A DNA stretch of 64,000 bases from Thermoanaerobacterium sp. RBIITD (GCF_900205865.1 NZ_LT906662.1:1749411-1813410), one strand, 5' to 3'; positions 15,686 to 25,118 are shown, counted from the stretch's first letter. The notes: generated from the sequence alone by a model not told the origin. Numbers and translations: made by a program.

Positions 15686-16525
15686 ATGAGAAGAATAATA
15701 ATTATTTCACTTTTTATTTTATCAATCATAATTTTTTCATTTGCTTATGCGGAAAGTAACGGTCAAAAAACTTCTAATTCTATTACAACACCTGTTAGTG
15801 TATCGGATTTACTTCTTAATAAAGTTGCAGGATATCCTGATATAAAAATTTATAAGTCCAATATTAAAATATATATTGAAAATAAACTGGTTGATTTTGA
15901 AAAGATTTATGGTGCATCTCTAATAAGTATTAATGGAAGAATAATGCTTCCTGCAAGAGCATTTACTTATTATAATGACGGCATAATGAGTAATTCGGAT
16001 GGTACACCACATAATTCAACGTATGTTCAATACTATCCAGACGTACAATTTAAAACAGATATGCCTAAGATGATGAGAACAGATGGTATAAAAAGCGGTA
16101 CATGGATTATGTTGCAATATAATGTACCTAATTCAGAATATGAATATCATGCTAATATGATACAAAACTTTCAGTGTGCAACGTCTTATTACCAAAAACA
16201 TGGCAATGGATTTGAGATTTCTCATAAAACATACAAAATGGATATTCCTCCTTTAGTAACTGATATAGATGGTGGAACAACATATTTACCATTAAGAGTG
16301 CAAGCATATTTATTTGGTTTTGGTGTTAAGTATGATGCACAGAATAATGCAGTTTATATAAGTAAAGATATACCACAGGAATTTGGAGATGGCATAGAAC
16401 TATTAAAAAATGATCCACAATATCAAGATCAGTATGTTGGTGAGAATGTCAATATGTATATGAATTATGGTACTTATCTTCAAAACGGTCAAATAAAAAA
16501 TATTCCAATATGGGACGGAAAGTAA
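15686..16525 (+). CDS. Secreted protein with copper amine oxidase N-terminal-like repeats
   Basis: 279 residues, with a signal peptide (RRIIIISLFILSIIIFSFAYA). Two stretches fit the copper-amine-oxidase N-terminal-like domain of Firmicute surface proteins: GRIMLPARAFTYY and TYLPLRVQAYLFGFGVKY. A TTG at 15683 is an alternative start; ribosome site GGAGG at 15671. Four bases separate it from the SecA-like gene, so the two are one transcription unit. It is paralogous to the protein at 25232. The domain usually mediates protein or surface contacts and is not itself an oxidase. Confidence 0.75.
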   Translation: MRRIIIISLFILSIIIFSFAYAESNGQKTSNSITTPVSVSDLLLNKVAGYPDIKIYKSNIKIYIENKLVDFEKIYGASLISINGRIMLPARAFTYYNDGIMSNSDGTPHNSTYVQYYPDVQFKTDMPKMMRTDGIKSGTWIMLQYNVPNSEYEYHANMIQNFQCATSYYQKHGNGFEISHKTYKMDIPPLVTDIDGGTTYLPLRVQAYLFGFGVKYDAQNNAVYISKDIPQEFGDGIELLKNDPQYQDQYVGENVNMYMNYGTYLQNGQIKNIPIWDGK

Positions 16526-16538
16526 GATATAAATAATT

Positions 16539-16586
16539 CCTCCAAAAAAAGAATCACTTTAGAAGTGGTTCTTTTTTTTTTGGAGG
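16539..16586 (+). promoter_or_regulatory. Terminator-like hairpin that can mask the ribosome site of the radical SAM gene
   Basis: Core stem GAATCACTT (16551-16559) with AAGTGGTTC (16563-16571). The flanking A7 (16544-16550) pairs with the T-run (16572-16581), and CCTCC (16539-16543) pairs with GGAGG (16582-16586), the ribosome site of the next gene. One stem of about 21 pairs therefore both resembles a terminator and sequesters the Shine-Dalgarno sequence. Confidence 0.65.
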
Positions 16587-16593
16587 TGTTATG

Positions 16594-18309
16594 ATGAATT
16601 ATAAAAAAATAATAAAAGAATACCTATCTGACAATAAAATAGAGTTTGACACAGATAATAGTTTTACAAAAATAATAATTATAACAGATAAACAAGATAA
16701 ATGGTTCTATTTTGCAAAACGTGTAAATGAAAATAATAAAATTATAAATGTTAAAAGTGCAGATAAAGAACATATTGAAGTAATATTTGATAAGAAGAAC
16801 AAGAGTGCATATCAGCGGTTTTACAATGCACTTTTAAAAAAATATTACACTGTTGCGCCAAAATTAAAATATTTTTCAGTTTTGATAAAACCTACGCACC
16901 GATGTAATCTTGACTGCAAATACTGTTATGATAAACCTTACAGAGAGAGAATAAAAAATGACATGTCATTTATAACATTAGACAGGATATTTAAACTTTT
17001 GTCAGAATACACAGAACGATTGCAGCTTATTTGGCATGGTGGAGAGCCTACTATGGTTGGTATACAGTGGTATATAAAAGCTTATGAAGAAGTAATATCA
17101 AAATATCCGATGCTTGAAATAGATTCTTATATAATGTCTAATGGTATCAATTATAATGAAAAATGGTTTAACATTTTTAAGCAATATAAGATTTCTCCTG
17201 GTATGTCTTACAATGCAATGTATCAAGAAAAATTAAGAGTATCGAATCAGAAAAATCAAAATTCAGAAGCTGATAAAAAAATAAATCAAAAGTTGGAAGA
17301 TATATTAAAACTTTCTTCTGAAATTGGTCCTAAAATAGGTACAATAGATGTAATAACAAAAGAAAATTATAAGGATCAAATTCAAATATATGAATACTAT
17401 AAAAAAATTGGCATTAGTACCAGTATGAATATGGTATTTCATACAAAACAGACAGAAAAAAATGATCTAGAATTATCGCCTGAAAAATATGAAAAGGAAT
17501 TTATAAAGTATTTTAAATACTGGCTGTATGATAAAAATGGTACTTATGAACGTTCCGCTGCTGAAATGCTTTCAATTGTTATTGGCGATATGAATGGCGC
17601 AACTTGCAGAAACCACGATTGCCGTTATCATTGGATAGGTATAAATCCATTAGGAGAAATTTATCCTTGTGACAGATACTATCCTGAAAAATATAAAATG
17701 ACTACAGTATTTGATATAAATAGTATTGATGAAGCATTTAACACTAAAGGCTATGAAACTTTTGTAAAAGAAATACAACAGCGTTTTGATACAACTTGCA
17801 AAAAGTGCGGTTATTGGTTTGCCTGTCATGGAAGTTGTAATGCTTCTGCTATCGAGTCTACTGGAAGTGCTGCTGGAGTTGAAAAAAACTATTGTGAGTT
17901 TTTTAGGCGTGCATATAATGATGTCTATGATATTTTAAGAGATGTGGATATAATACACGATGAAAACCTAAATCCCTATGCAAGAGATATTATGATAAAT
18001 AAAGGATTTTATAGCGTTAAGGATATTTATGATGTATTAGAAGAACTTGGCAGGAATATCACATTAACATATGATAAAAATGATCTTTTAAATTGTTCTG
18101 AATATAAAGTTTTTAGAGGCATTAATTTTATGACAGATACAGGTACAAAGTATAGTTTTCATGTTGATATTATTAAATCGCAGAAAACTAAAGATATAAA
18201 AGTTAATGAACAAAAGCGAAAGGAGGACTTGATAAAATATTTGATGGAGGTGGCAAAAGATGCCTATAATGACCGAGTTTCAGAATTTTGCAGTAATGGC
18301 AGTGTTTGA
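16594..18309 (+). CDS. Radical SAM / SPASM peptide-modifying enzyme
   Basis: 571 residues. The 4Fe-4S cluster motif is CNLDCKYC (near residues 104-111 from this start), followed by HGGEP. A SPASM-type Cys cluster lies at ~340-430 (CRNHDC, PCDRYY, CKKCGYWFACHGSC, later NYCEFF). The ~90-residue N-terminal extension and ~130-residue tail are unassigned. SPASM proteins typically install radical modifications in ribosomal peptides or proteins. Its gene overlaps the start of the His-Xaa-Asp repeat protein by 50 bases, making that protein the likely substrate. ATG 16591 is an alternative start, but 16594 has better spacing from GGAGG. Enzyme class is certain; chemistry and substrate are inferred. 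Confidence 0.9.
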   Translation: MNYKKIIKEYLSDNKIEFDTDNSFTKIIIITDKQDKWFYFAKRVNENNKIINVKSADKEHIEVIFDKKNKSAYQRFYNALLKKYYTVAPKLKYFSVLIKPTHRCNLDCKYCYDKPYRERIKNDMSFITLDRIFKLLSEYTERLQLIWHGGEPTMVGIQWYIKAYEEVISKYPMLEIDSYIMSNGINYNEKWFNIFKQYKISPGMSYNAMYQEKLRVSNQKNQNSEADKKINQKLEDILKLSSEIGPKIGTIDVITKENYKDQIQIYEYYKKIGISTSMNMVFHTKQTEKNDLELSPEKYEKEFIKYFKYWLYDKNGTYERSAAEMLSIVIGDMNGATCRNHDCRYHWIGINPLGEIYPCDRYYPEKYKMTTVFDINSIDEAFNTKGYETFVKEIQQRFDTTCKKCGYWFACHGSCNASAIESTGSAAGVEKNYCEFFRRAYNDVYDILRDVDIIHDENLNPYARDIMINKGFYSVKDIYDVLEELGRNITLTYDKNDLLNCSEYKVFRGINFMTDTGTKYSFHVDIIKSQKTKDIKVNEQKRKEDLIKYLMEVAKDAYNDRVSEFCSNGSV

Positions 18310-21028
18310 TACTACTGCTTTTCAAAATTTCATTAAAAGTGTGCAAGATACTCAAAGAAGTCAACCGCAGACTGAAATAGTAAACACGCATACGGATACT
18401 AATCCGCATACAGATACTAATCCTCATACTGACAATCTCGGTACGTATAATCAGTATTCACAGCACAGTGATACAGGACATTATCATTCTGACAGTACAC
18501 CACATGCTGACAGTCCAGGAAGTCATACTGACAGCACTCCTCATACAGATACACATTCAAATTCCAATAGTTATAGCAATAATAATTCAGATCATTATGA
18601 TTCGCCAGGTGGCAGTCATACAAATACGCATTATGATGGTAATACACACATGGATAATGGTCAAGCTACTGGAACACATTATAATACACATGATGATCGT
18701 GCTGTCCATAGTGATGGATATGCTCATACTGATAGGTATAATCAATGGAATACTCATACAGATACTAACGGAACTCATACTGACAGTACATCACATAATG
18801 ATTATCCCGGCAGTCATAGTGACAGTCCTTCTACTCATAGTGATTCCAATCCGCATACTGATTATACTCCGCATACAGATACAACAACACATACAGATAC
18901 AGCAACACATAACAATACTGGATTTAACCATGATAATTTTGTTCCGTCATCGCCAGCATTTTTCAATGTAGATTCAGTGTTAAAGGGAACTGTAACAATT
19001 GGTCTTTATAGTTATGACAAAAATATAGATGGGTATGGAACACAAGATACAGAAAGTAAAACAGTATATTATGATTTATATATAAGAAAAGTGATGAATT
19101 TGGATGGTTCCAGCAGTGTATCAGCATGGCAAACGCTTATAAATAATCTAATTCAGGATGCAGATGGAGGACTTACGTATAATCTAAATACTGTTGATCC
19201 TTTAGGAATTGGAAATACTGTAGTAGGTGCATGTGATGGATATTATGAAATCAAAGCAGTAGCAAGAAATTCTCCACTAAACGGGGTAACTTTCCAAAGT
19301 TCAGAAAAGGTAATAACAGTATTAATACAACAAAATGCAGCACCCGAGATTACAGTTCAAAACGGAAATGAATTCATTAACTTTATATTTAGTTATGATG
19401 GTGCAGTTAATCCGTCTGGTGAATATAAAACATATGATAAATTATATCCAGATCTGCCACAGATTCATAATGATGTAATAATAACACCACATAATGATAT
19501 ATCAACACACACAGATAATATTATACAACCGCATCAGGATATTCAGTCACAACATGCAGATATACCAGCATCACAGCATAATGATGATGTTGTGCACCAA
19601 GATATAGGTAAGAGTTATGCTCATCAAGATATAACACCTCATACTAATACTCCTGCAACTCAACATGCTGATAATATGTCACAACATATTGATATAGCAT
19701 CACAACATCAAGATACGACATCAATCCATACTGACCAACCCTCGCAACATAACAATACAAATAGTCTAATGAATAATTATCAAAATTGTATATTTGTAAA
19801 ATTTACAATGAATGATCCAGATACTGACAATTGGCAGAAAGGACAGGCATATTTGATTTCCAGCGATGGTTCAGTTATTCCTAATACTACAGTAGACATT
19901 GTTTGGGACAATGGAAGCACAATAACTGCTTCAGACGGACAGAATAAAACAGGTTACGCTTTTATACCAGCAAGTGCATTTACTTCACAAGGTATAAGCT
20001 ATAAAAATGCAAAAGTTGTATTAAAAGTGCAGGATTTTCTTGACTCTAACTGTACAAAGCCAGCAGGTGCAACGGTAGTACAATCAACAATATCAAGTAC
20101 AGACCAGACACAATTACTTGTTAATATTGACGTTGTCAAACCACATGCAACATTATTGCAAGCAAAGAAAAATTCAGACAACAGTCTGACTGCTTACTAC
20201 TATATTATTGATGATTTTCCTAATAATGTTCAAACAGCCGAATATGCAGTAACTAATTCATCATCAAAGCCACAAACATGGCAGACTGCTGTGCCTTATC
20301 AAACAATAACTAATACAATTAATCGAGATGGTACTTGGTATATACATTATCATGCAATTGATAAACTTGGCAACGAAACTTATGGATATTTTGGACCTTA
20401 TACAGTTGACGTAACAGCACCTACAATAAATGCTTCATACACTATTAACAGCAATAACATAACAATAAATGTAACAGCTTCTGATCAGACTACAGGAGTG
20501 CAATATATTACTGTAGAAGGTATTGGAACGTCTAATAATTCAAACAAAGTAAATCCATATACGGCAACATTTACTGTACCTTTAGTTCAGCAAACTTATA
20601 CAATTGATGCATATGACTATGCAGGCAATAAGGCAACTACTACACTTACCGTAGTTCCAATGTCATTAACTCCATCAATGCAAACTGTTTATGCAGCAGG
20701 GCAGGCAATGATAGTGCAAGTAAATGTCACTGGAAATCCTGACAGAGTAACAGCTCAAATGTGGTATAATTCAAATGATTACGGAAATACTGGTACAACA
20801 TCTCTTGTAAATAGAGGAAACGGTCTGTGGAGTACAAGGCACAATTCATCTGAAGGTTACGATACAGTTGTTATAATTCCTAAAAATACTCCTGATGGAA
20901 CTTATAACATAACAGTTACAGCCAACAAGAGCGTAAACGGTCAATTAATAACAAAATCAATAACAATACCAATAACAGTAAAAGGAACAATATATGACTA
21001 CTATCATAGTGAGACCAATGGACAATAG
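18260..21028 (+). CDS. Large His-Xaa-Asp repeat protein, likely radical SAM substrate / surface protein
   Basis: 922 residues. The short leader (1-43) contains no signal peptide. His-x-Asp cluster 1 spans ~44-225 (22 H-x-D by hand count, mostly HTD and HSD). A beta-rich domain follows (~228-390), then H-x-D cluster 2 (~400-500; 12 counted: HND, HQD, HAD, HID, HTD). Immunoglobulin-like beta domains (~520-800) and a C-terminal module (~805-922) ending near YDYYHSE follow. That last module recurs at the end of the protein at 39572. Ribosome site GGAGGTGG lies inside the radical SAM gene. The logic resembles His-Xaa-Ser radical SAM systems, but the motif and maturase set differ. The function of the repeats, perhaps metal binding or crosslinking, is unknown. 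Confidence 0.85.
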   Translation: MPIMTEFQNFAVMAVFDTTAFQNFIKSVQDTQRSQPQTEIVNTHTDTNPHTDTNPHTDNLGTYNQYSQHSDTGHYHSDSTPHADSPGSHTDSTPHTDTHSNSNSYSNNNSDHYDSPGGSHTNTHYDGNTHMDNGQATGTHYNTHDDRAVHSDGYAHTDRYNQWNTHTDTNGTHTDSTSHNDYPGSHSDSPSTHSDSNPHTDYTPHTDTTTHTDTATHNNTGFNHDNFVPSSPAFFNVDSVLKGTVTIGLYSYDKNIDGYGTQDTESKTVYYDLYIRKVMNLDGSSSVSAWQTLINNLIQDADGGLTYNLNTVDPLGIGNTVVGACDGYYEIKAVARNSPLNGVTFQSSEKVITVLIQQNAAPEITVQNGNEFINFIFSYDGAVNPSGEYKTYDKLYPDLPQIHNDVIITPHNDISTHTDNIIQPHQDIQSQHADIPASQHNDDVVHQDIGKSYAHQDITPHTNTPATQHADNMSQHIDIASQHQDTTSIHTDQPSQHNNTNSLMNNYQNCIFVKFTMNDPDTDNWQKGQAYLISSDGSVIPNTTVDIVWDNGSTITASDGQNKTGYAFIPASAFTSQGISYKNAKVVLKVQDFLDSNCTKPAGATVVQSTISSTDQTQLLVNIDVVKPHATLLQAKKNSDNSLTAYYYIIDDFPNNVQTAEYAVTNSSSKPQTWQTAVPYQTITNTINRDGTWYIHYHAIDKLGNETYGYFGPYTVDVTAPTINASYTINSNNITINVTASDQTTGVQYITVEGIGTSNNSNKVNPYTATFTVPLVQQTYTIDAYDYAGNKATTTLTVVPMSLTPSMQTVYAAGQAMIVQVNVTGNPDRVTAQMWYNSNDYGNTGTTSLVNRGNGLWSTRHNSSEGYDTVVIIPKNTPDGTYNITVTANKSVNGQLITKSITIPITVKGTIYDYYHSETNGQ

Positions 21029-21054
21029 ACAGGCTTTGACCTGTCTATTTTTTT
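21027..21054 (+). terminator. Terminator after the His-Xaa-Asp protein gene
   Basis: AGACAGG, CTTTGA, CCTGTCT, then A and seven T. The stem begins at the last base of the stop codon, and GGAGGTG of tadZ follows directly. Confidence 0.8.
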
Positions 21055-21072
21055 GGAGGTGTAATAAGAAAA

Positions 21073-21720
21073 ATGATAATATCAATATTTTCACCAAAAG
21101 GTGGAGTAGGAAAAACAACGTTAACTTTGGCACTTGCAAATGTAATTTCAAAAGAGAAAAGAACATGTGTGGTTGAATATGACTTTTCTCCTGGTGATTT
21201 TCCTGCTTTATTAAGTGTTTCTGAAACTAAAAATATTTTAAATGCGTTAAATGATTTAGATGGTTCAATACAAAGACCAGAAGGAAGAAATTATGATGTC
21301 ATAGTAGGTGCATATCCTGATGACTATGAAAAAATTGGTTCAAATGATGTTATACGGCTTGTAACTGAATTAGAAAAAAGATATGATGTAGTCTTATTTG
21401 ATATTCAACCAGGCTTTATAGAAAGCTGTATAGACGTCATGGGAAAATCCGAAAAAGTTATATTGGTAGTAGAAGATGAATTAAGAGTCGCTGCAAGAGT
21501 AAATAGTTTTTTGGATTGGCTAAAAATTAACGAATTAAGTGATTTAAGCAATTATTTTTACATTAAAAACAAAAGCGTGTCTAATCAGTTACAATACATT
21601 GACAAGATACGTTATAAACTTCCGATTTTGTATTCTGTGCCTTTCATAAAAAAGTTAAAAGGTATAGATGACAAACATTTAATAAAATACATGACGAAAG
21701 CAAAGGAGGCAATCTTGTGA
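21073..21720 (+). CDS. TadZ/CpaE-like MinD-family ATPase
   Basis: 215 residues with the deviant Walker A SPKGGVGKTTLTLAL at the start, a D-x-SPGDFPA switch-like segment and VVLFDIQPG as Walker B. TadZ/CpaE proteins place the Tad machine at a cell site. Here no receiver domain is attached. It overlaps cpaF by four bases. It is highly similar at the N-terminus to the protein at 44974. Confidence 0.85.
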   Translation: MIISIFSPKGGVGKTTLTLALANVISKEKRTCVVEYDFSPGDFPALLSVSETKNILNALNDLDGSIQRPEGRNYDVIVGAYPDDYEKIGSNDVIRLVTELEKRYDVVLFDIQPGFIESCIDVMGKSEKVILVVEDELRVAARVNSFLDWLKINELSDLSNYFYIKNKSVSNQLQYIDKIRYKLPILYSVPFIKKLKGIDDKHLIKYMTKAKEAIL

Positions 21721-22901
21721 GCTTAACAGAAAGAATTTCAGAAATAAAAAAAGGTGTAAATTTCTATAAGGATAAAATGTTGCTGGAATATGTACGTAAT
21801 AAGGTTTTGCAGTATGATGTCGCAGGCAATGTGACGGAAACTAGAAAGTTGTGTGATAAGTTTGTTGAAGAATATTGCAATGAACACTACACGGATGTGC
21901 CTGATAAAAACTTGTATGATTATGTGTATAATCTATTATTCGGATTAGGACCTGTTGAAAAGCACTTAAAAAATCCTGATGTAACTGATATATGGGTAAT
22001 GGGAACGAACATTATCTATATGGAAAACGGTGAGAAAAAAGATGACACAGAAACTTTTATGAGTAATGAAGATGTGATCCGTGTAATAGAAAAAATTGCA
22101 GGACAGACAAAACCTCCACAGACTATTAATGCACAGTTCCCTTCGGCAGATGTTGAGCTATACGACGGTTCACGTGCACTTTTGATAGTACCTCCTGAAT
22201 CGTTAGTACCAGTGATTACAATAAGAAAGCATACAAGCAATGCAAAAAGCTTGGAAGAATTGAAAAGCGGATATATAAACTTGACAGATGACATGATAGA
22301 GTATTTTAAAAATATTGTAACGGAAAGAAAAAACATACTTGCGGTAGGACAGACAGGTTCGGGTAAAACAACATTTTTGAATGGCCTTACATTTTATATT
22401 CAGCCTAAACACGTTGTAGCACTGCTTGAAGATACAAGAGAAATGAGCATACCTTTAAAGTATGTGTACAGCTTCAAAATAAGGAAAGGAACAGAAGATA
22501 CAAAGCCTATTACATGGACAGATATACTTAATGATTGTTTAAGAGCGAATCCTAACAGAATTATAATAGCAGAAATACGTACTCCTGAAGCTGCTTATGA
22601 ATTTTTGGATACTTTAAATTCAGGACATAAAGGTTCAATGACAACAATACATGCTTCAAGTACGGTATTAGCACTTCAAAAGCTTGAGATGAAGATAAAA
22701 GAGTATAAAGACATGGATGACCGTTCTTTAAGGACATTAATATCAAATACAATTGACGTAATAGTATATCTTGATGTTTTAGAAAATGAGGAAGGCGACA
22801 ATATTGGCAGAGTTATAAAAGAAATAGTTGAGGTAAAAGGACTAAATTCTGATAACACGTATGATTTAGATTATGTTTATAAATACGAAGAAAGCAGGTG
22901 A
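21717..22901 (+). CDS. CpaF/TadA secretion ATPase (Tad block 1)
   Basis: 394 residues from a GTG start (AAAGGAGG upstream). Walker A is GQTGSGKTTFLNGL (~204-217). ALLEDTREM, AEIRTPEA and the SGHKGSMTTIHAS segment are diagnostic of type II/IV CpaF-VirB11 ATPases. It powers pilin assembly by the TadB/TadC platform encoded immediately downstream. It is complete and has a divergent paralogue at 36579. Confidence 0.93.
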   Translation: MSLTERISEIKKGVNFYKDKMLLEYVRNKVLQYDVAGNVTETRKLCDKFVEEYCNEHYTDVPDKNLYDYVYNLLFGLGPVEKHLKNPDVTDIWVMGTNIIYMENGEKKDDTETFMSNEDVIRVIEKIAGQTKPPQTINAQFPSADVELYDGSRALLIVPPESLVPVITIRKHTSNAKSLEELKSGYINLTDDMIEYFKNIVTERKNILAVGQTGSGKTTFLNGLTFYIQPKHVVALLEDTREMSIPLKYVYSFKIRKGTEDTKPITWTDILNDCLRANPNRIIIAEIRTPEAAYEFLDTLNSGHKGSMTTIHASSTVLALQKLEMKIKEYKDMDDRSLRTLISNTIDVIVYLDVLENEEGDNIGRVIKEIVEVKGLNSDNTYDLDYVYKYEESR

Positions 22902-22905
22902 TATT

Positions 22906-23811
22906 TTGATAATAAGTGTGTTTGCTGCTGTATTGGTCTTTTTATTAGGACTTACTTTTCTTGCAATAAACGATTATAAAAAGTACCGCATACAGATACG
23001 TTTAAACAGGCAATTAATAAAGCCTGAAGAAGTACATTACAGTATGTTTCAAGGACTTGGAAAGTTTTATGATAAGCTTACTGAAAGCCTTGTCAGTGCT
23101 GGTATAAAAATAAAAACTGATGATTTTATACTTTATTTTTTATATGTTTCACTGACACTTTTTGTTATTACTATGATTAAGTTTGGTTTGATGTATTCAA
23201 TACTTTCTATAGTTGTGTTAGTGGTACTGATTAAATTTTTCTTAAATAACAGAAAATCAAGCATAAGATTTAAGACTGAACAGGAATTTGGCGTTTTTGC
23301 AACTGATTTGGCTGTTGTGCTGCGTGTCAATCCTAATTTTTTATCTGCTATTTCTGATGTAACAAAGTATACTAAACCTATATTAAGAGAGCATTTAGAC
23401 AAGGTAATAACAAATGTTAATTCAGGTATGACTATAGAAGATGCACTGTTAAGGTTTAAAGACGATGTTATATATTCAAGCATAATAACTTCGTGGATTG
23501 ACAGTATCTTATATGCTATGGAGACAGGTGCAAATTTAATTGATGTATGTGCAAGTTCGGCTGAAAAAGTAAATAAAAAACTGCAAAGAGGTCTTAAGGT
23601 AAAATCTCTTACATCAAATACAAAAGGTTTAATAATTGCTATTTTAGGCATTATCTTAATATTTATACCAATTTTGATTTCAAGTTCTCCTGACTTTCAA
23701 TCGGCGTATTCAACAGTAATGGGTCATATAATTCTATCCATTGTTTTAGGCAGTTTTGTGATTACGACTTACTTGATTTTGAAATCAATAGACAAGATGG
23801 TAAAAATGTGA
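22906..23811 (+). CDS. TadB-like platform protein (Tad block 1)
   Basis: 301 residues from a TTG start four bases after cpaF (ribosome site GCAGGTGAT). It has an N-terminal membrane segment, a pair of segments at ~80-120 and a C-terminal pair at ~245-295, flanking the cytosolic T2SF-type helical domain (LAVVLRVNPNFLSAISD... METGANL). This is the usual TadB arrangement. Confidence 0.82.
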   Translation: MIISVFAAVLVFLLGLTFLAINDYKKYRIQIRLNRQLIKPEEVHYSMFQGLGKFYDKLTESLVSAGIKIKTDDFILYFLYVSLTLFVITMIKFGLMYSILSIVVLVVLIKFFLNNRKSSIRFKTEQEFGVFATDLAVVLRVNPNFLSAISDVTKYTKPILREHLDKVITNVNSGMTIEDALLRFKDDVIYSSIITSWIDSILYAMETGANLIDVCASSAEKVNKKLQRGLKVKSLTSNTKGLIIAILGIILIFIPILISSSPDFQSAYSTVMGHIILSIVLGSFVITTYLILKSIDKMVKM

Positions 23812-23821
23812 GGTGTTCTTT

Positions 23822-24604
23822 ATGATAGATAAATTGACAAGTTTTTTTAAGCCTTTTATAAAAAGGAGAATTTCTGAAGATTTTTTGAGTTCAATGGATC
23901 GGAACATAAAAACAATAGCAGGTGTAGACATAGCTTTGCCTGATACGAAAGGTTATCTTCAAGTTTTTGTTTTTCGTGTTAAAGACGTGTACGAAATGCT
24001 TTCTGTCCTTGCAGTGATGATATTTTTATCTGTTGTTTTTATTATGTTAGGTATTTTGAGAGGTATGGCAGCAAACGGTATTGTAATGGCAATTGCACTT
24101 ATAGCATTGACACTTTCAAGATATACAGGCAAACTTAAAAAGTTTAAAGATCAGTTTCAAAGAGAGCTTCCTGATGTAATAGATGCTATGCTTCAAGGCT
24201 TGAAGGTTGGAACGCCTGTTGAAAGTGTTTTAGATTATGTATCAAAATCTAAAAAGAGCATAGTTACTCCTTTTTTAAAAGAGGTAGTTATGAGGATAAA
24301 TGCAGGAGAATCTCTTCGTGACGCTTTAGACAATGTTTCACCAAAGACATTGTCGCCTGATTTTCAGCGTATAGCAAGGATTTTGTCAATGAGATCTCAA
24401 ACAACAACAGATATAGTGAGTTCATTAGAAAGACTTCAGGAAAACATGGAACTTGAGCTTGAAACAAAAATAATATCTATGGCAGAAAATGCGCCTATAA
24501 AATATACACTTCATATATTTGTAGGCTACGTAATTCCGTTTATACTTGTAATTGTGTATCCTCTGATATTGATGATATTCAAGTTCATGGGTCAAGTCAG
24601 TTGA
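23822..24604 (+). CDS. TadC-like platform protein (Tad block 1)
   Basis: 260 residues. The T2SF domain has FQRELPDVIDAMLQGLKVG and AGESLRDALDNV, with membrane segments at ~55-100 and a hydrophobic C-terminus (FVGYVIPFILVIVYPLILM). It pairs with TadB to form the inner-membrane platform. ATG 23822 follows GAGGTG; the upstream in-frame GTG at 23813 lies in the ribosome site. Confidence 0.82.
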   Translation: MIDKLTSFFKPFIKRRISEDFLSSMDRNIKTIAGVDIALPDTKGYLQVFVFRVKDVYEMLSVLAVMIFLSVVFIMLGILRGMAANGIVMAIALIALTLSRYTGKLKKFKDQFQRELPDVIDAMLQGLKVGTPVESVLDYVSKSKKSIVTPFLKEVVMRINAGESLRDALDNVSPKTLSPDFQRIARILSMRSQTTTDIVSSLERLQENMELELETKIISMAENAPIKYTLHIFVGYVIPFILVIVYPLILMIFKFMGQVS

Positions 24605-24617
24605 GGAGGAACAAGAC

Positions 24618-25073
24618 ATGTTAAAAGATGAGAAAGGTTCTGGTATGCTGTTTACAGTTTTTTATCTTGTGCTAATATTTGGACTTTTGATTATAGGCGT
24701 TGATTTATTTTATCAGGTAGGAACAGAAAGAGCAAATATTAATACTGCGTGTGTACAATCTTCAGAAAAAATCCAGTATTCTATATTGAAATCTCAAGAT
24801 GGACAGAGCGGAAATGAGTACGATAATAAGCATATAGTTTCTAATTCATTATACTTTGACAAGCAAAATGCTATAAACATTGTAACTCAAGTATTCAATG
24901 AATATGGATATACTATTAATAACGTTGATGTTTCTTTAAATGACTATACTCTTACAATAACAGGCAACGTTGCATTAAAAACTAAAAATGTTTTAAACAA
25001 ACTTACAAGAAATCAAACTTTATATGTACCTATAAATTACCATAGCAGAATATTTAAAAACTATCAGGAATAA
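24618..25073 (+). CDS. TadE-like pseudopilin
   Basis: 151 residues. EKGSG precedes a hydrophobic helix (MLFTVFYLVLIFGLLIIG), a class III prepilin-like N-terminus similar to the other KGS proteins of this window. The rest is a small extracellular domain. It is probably cleaved by the prepilin peptidase encoded at 47319 and assembled as a minor pilin. Last gene of the TadZ-CpaF-TadB-TadC run. Confidence 0.7.
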   Translation: MLKDEKGSGMLFTVFYLVLIFGLLIIGVDLFYQVGTERANINTACVQSSEKIQYSILKSQDGQSGNEYDNKHIVSNSLYFDKQNAINIVTQVFNEYGYTINNVDVSLNDYTLTITGNVALKTKNVLNKLTRNQTLYVPINYHSRIFKNYQE

Positions 25074-25075
25074 GA

Positions 25076-25099
25076 GCAGGCTTGATGCCTGCCTTTTTT
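25076..25099 (+). terminator. Terminator ending Tad block 1
   Basis: GCAGGC, TTGAT, GCCTGC, then CTTTTTT. It is followed by a real promoter at 25119, unlike most terminators here. Confidence 0.8.
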
Positions 25100-25118
25100 A
25101 ATGCTTGTTAAGTTTTAG

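Noticed and set aside
18389-18940. Repeated short DNA units resembling a CRISPR array or microsatellite
   Set aside because: The repeats follow codons for His-x-Asp, vary in length and have no constant spacer; the reading frame is intact, so this is a protein repeat.
18468-18971. Overlapping Ile-rich frame on the plus strand
   Set aside because: It is the shifted reading of the His-x-Asp codon repeats, with no ribosome site.
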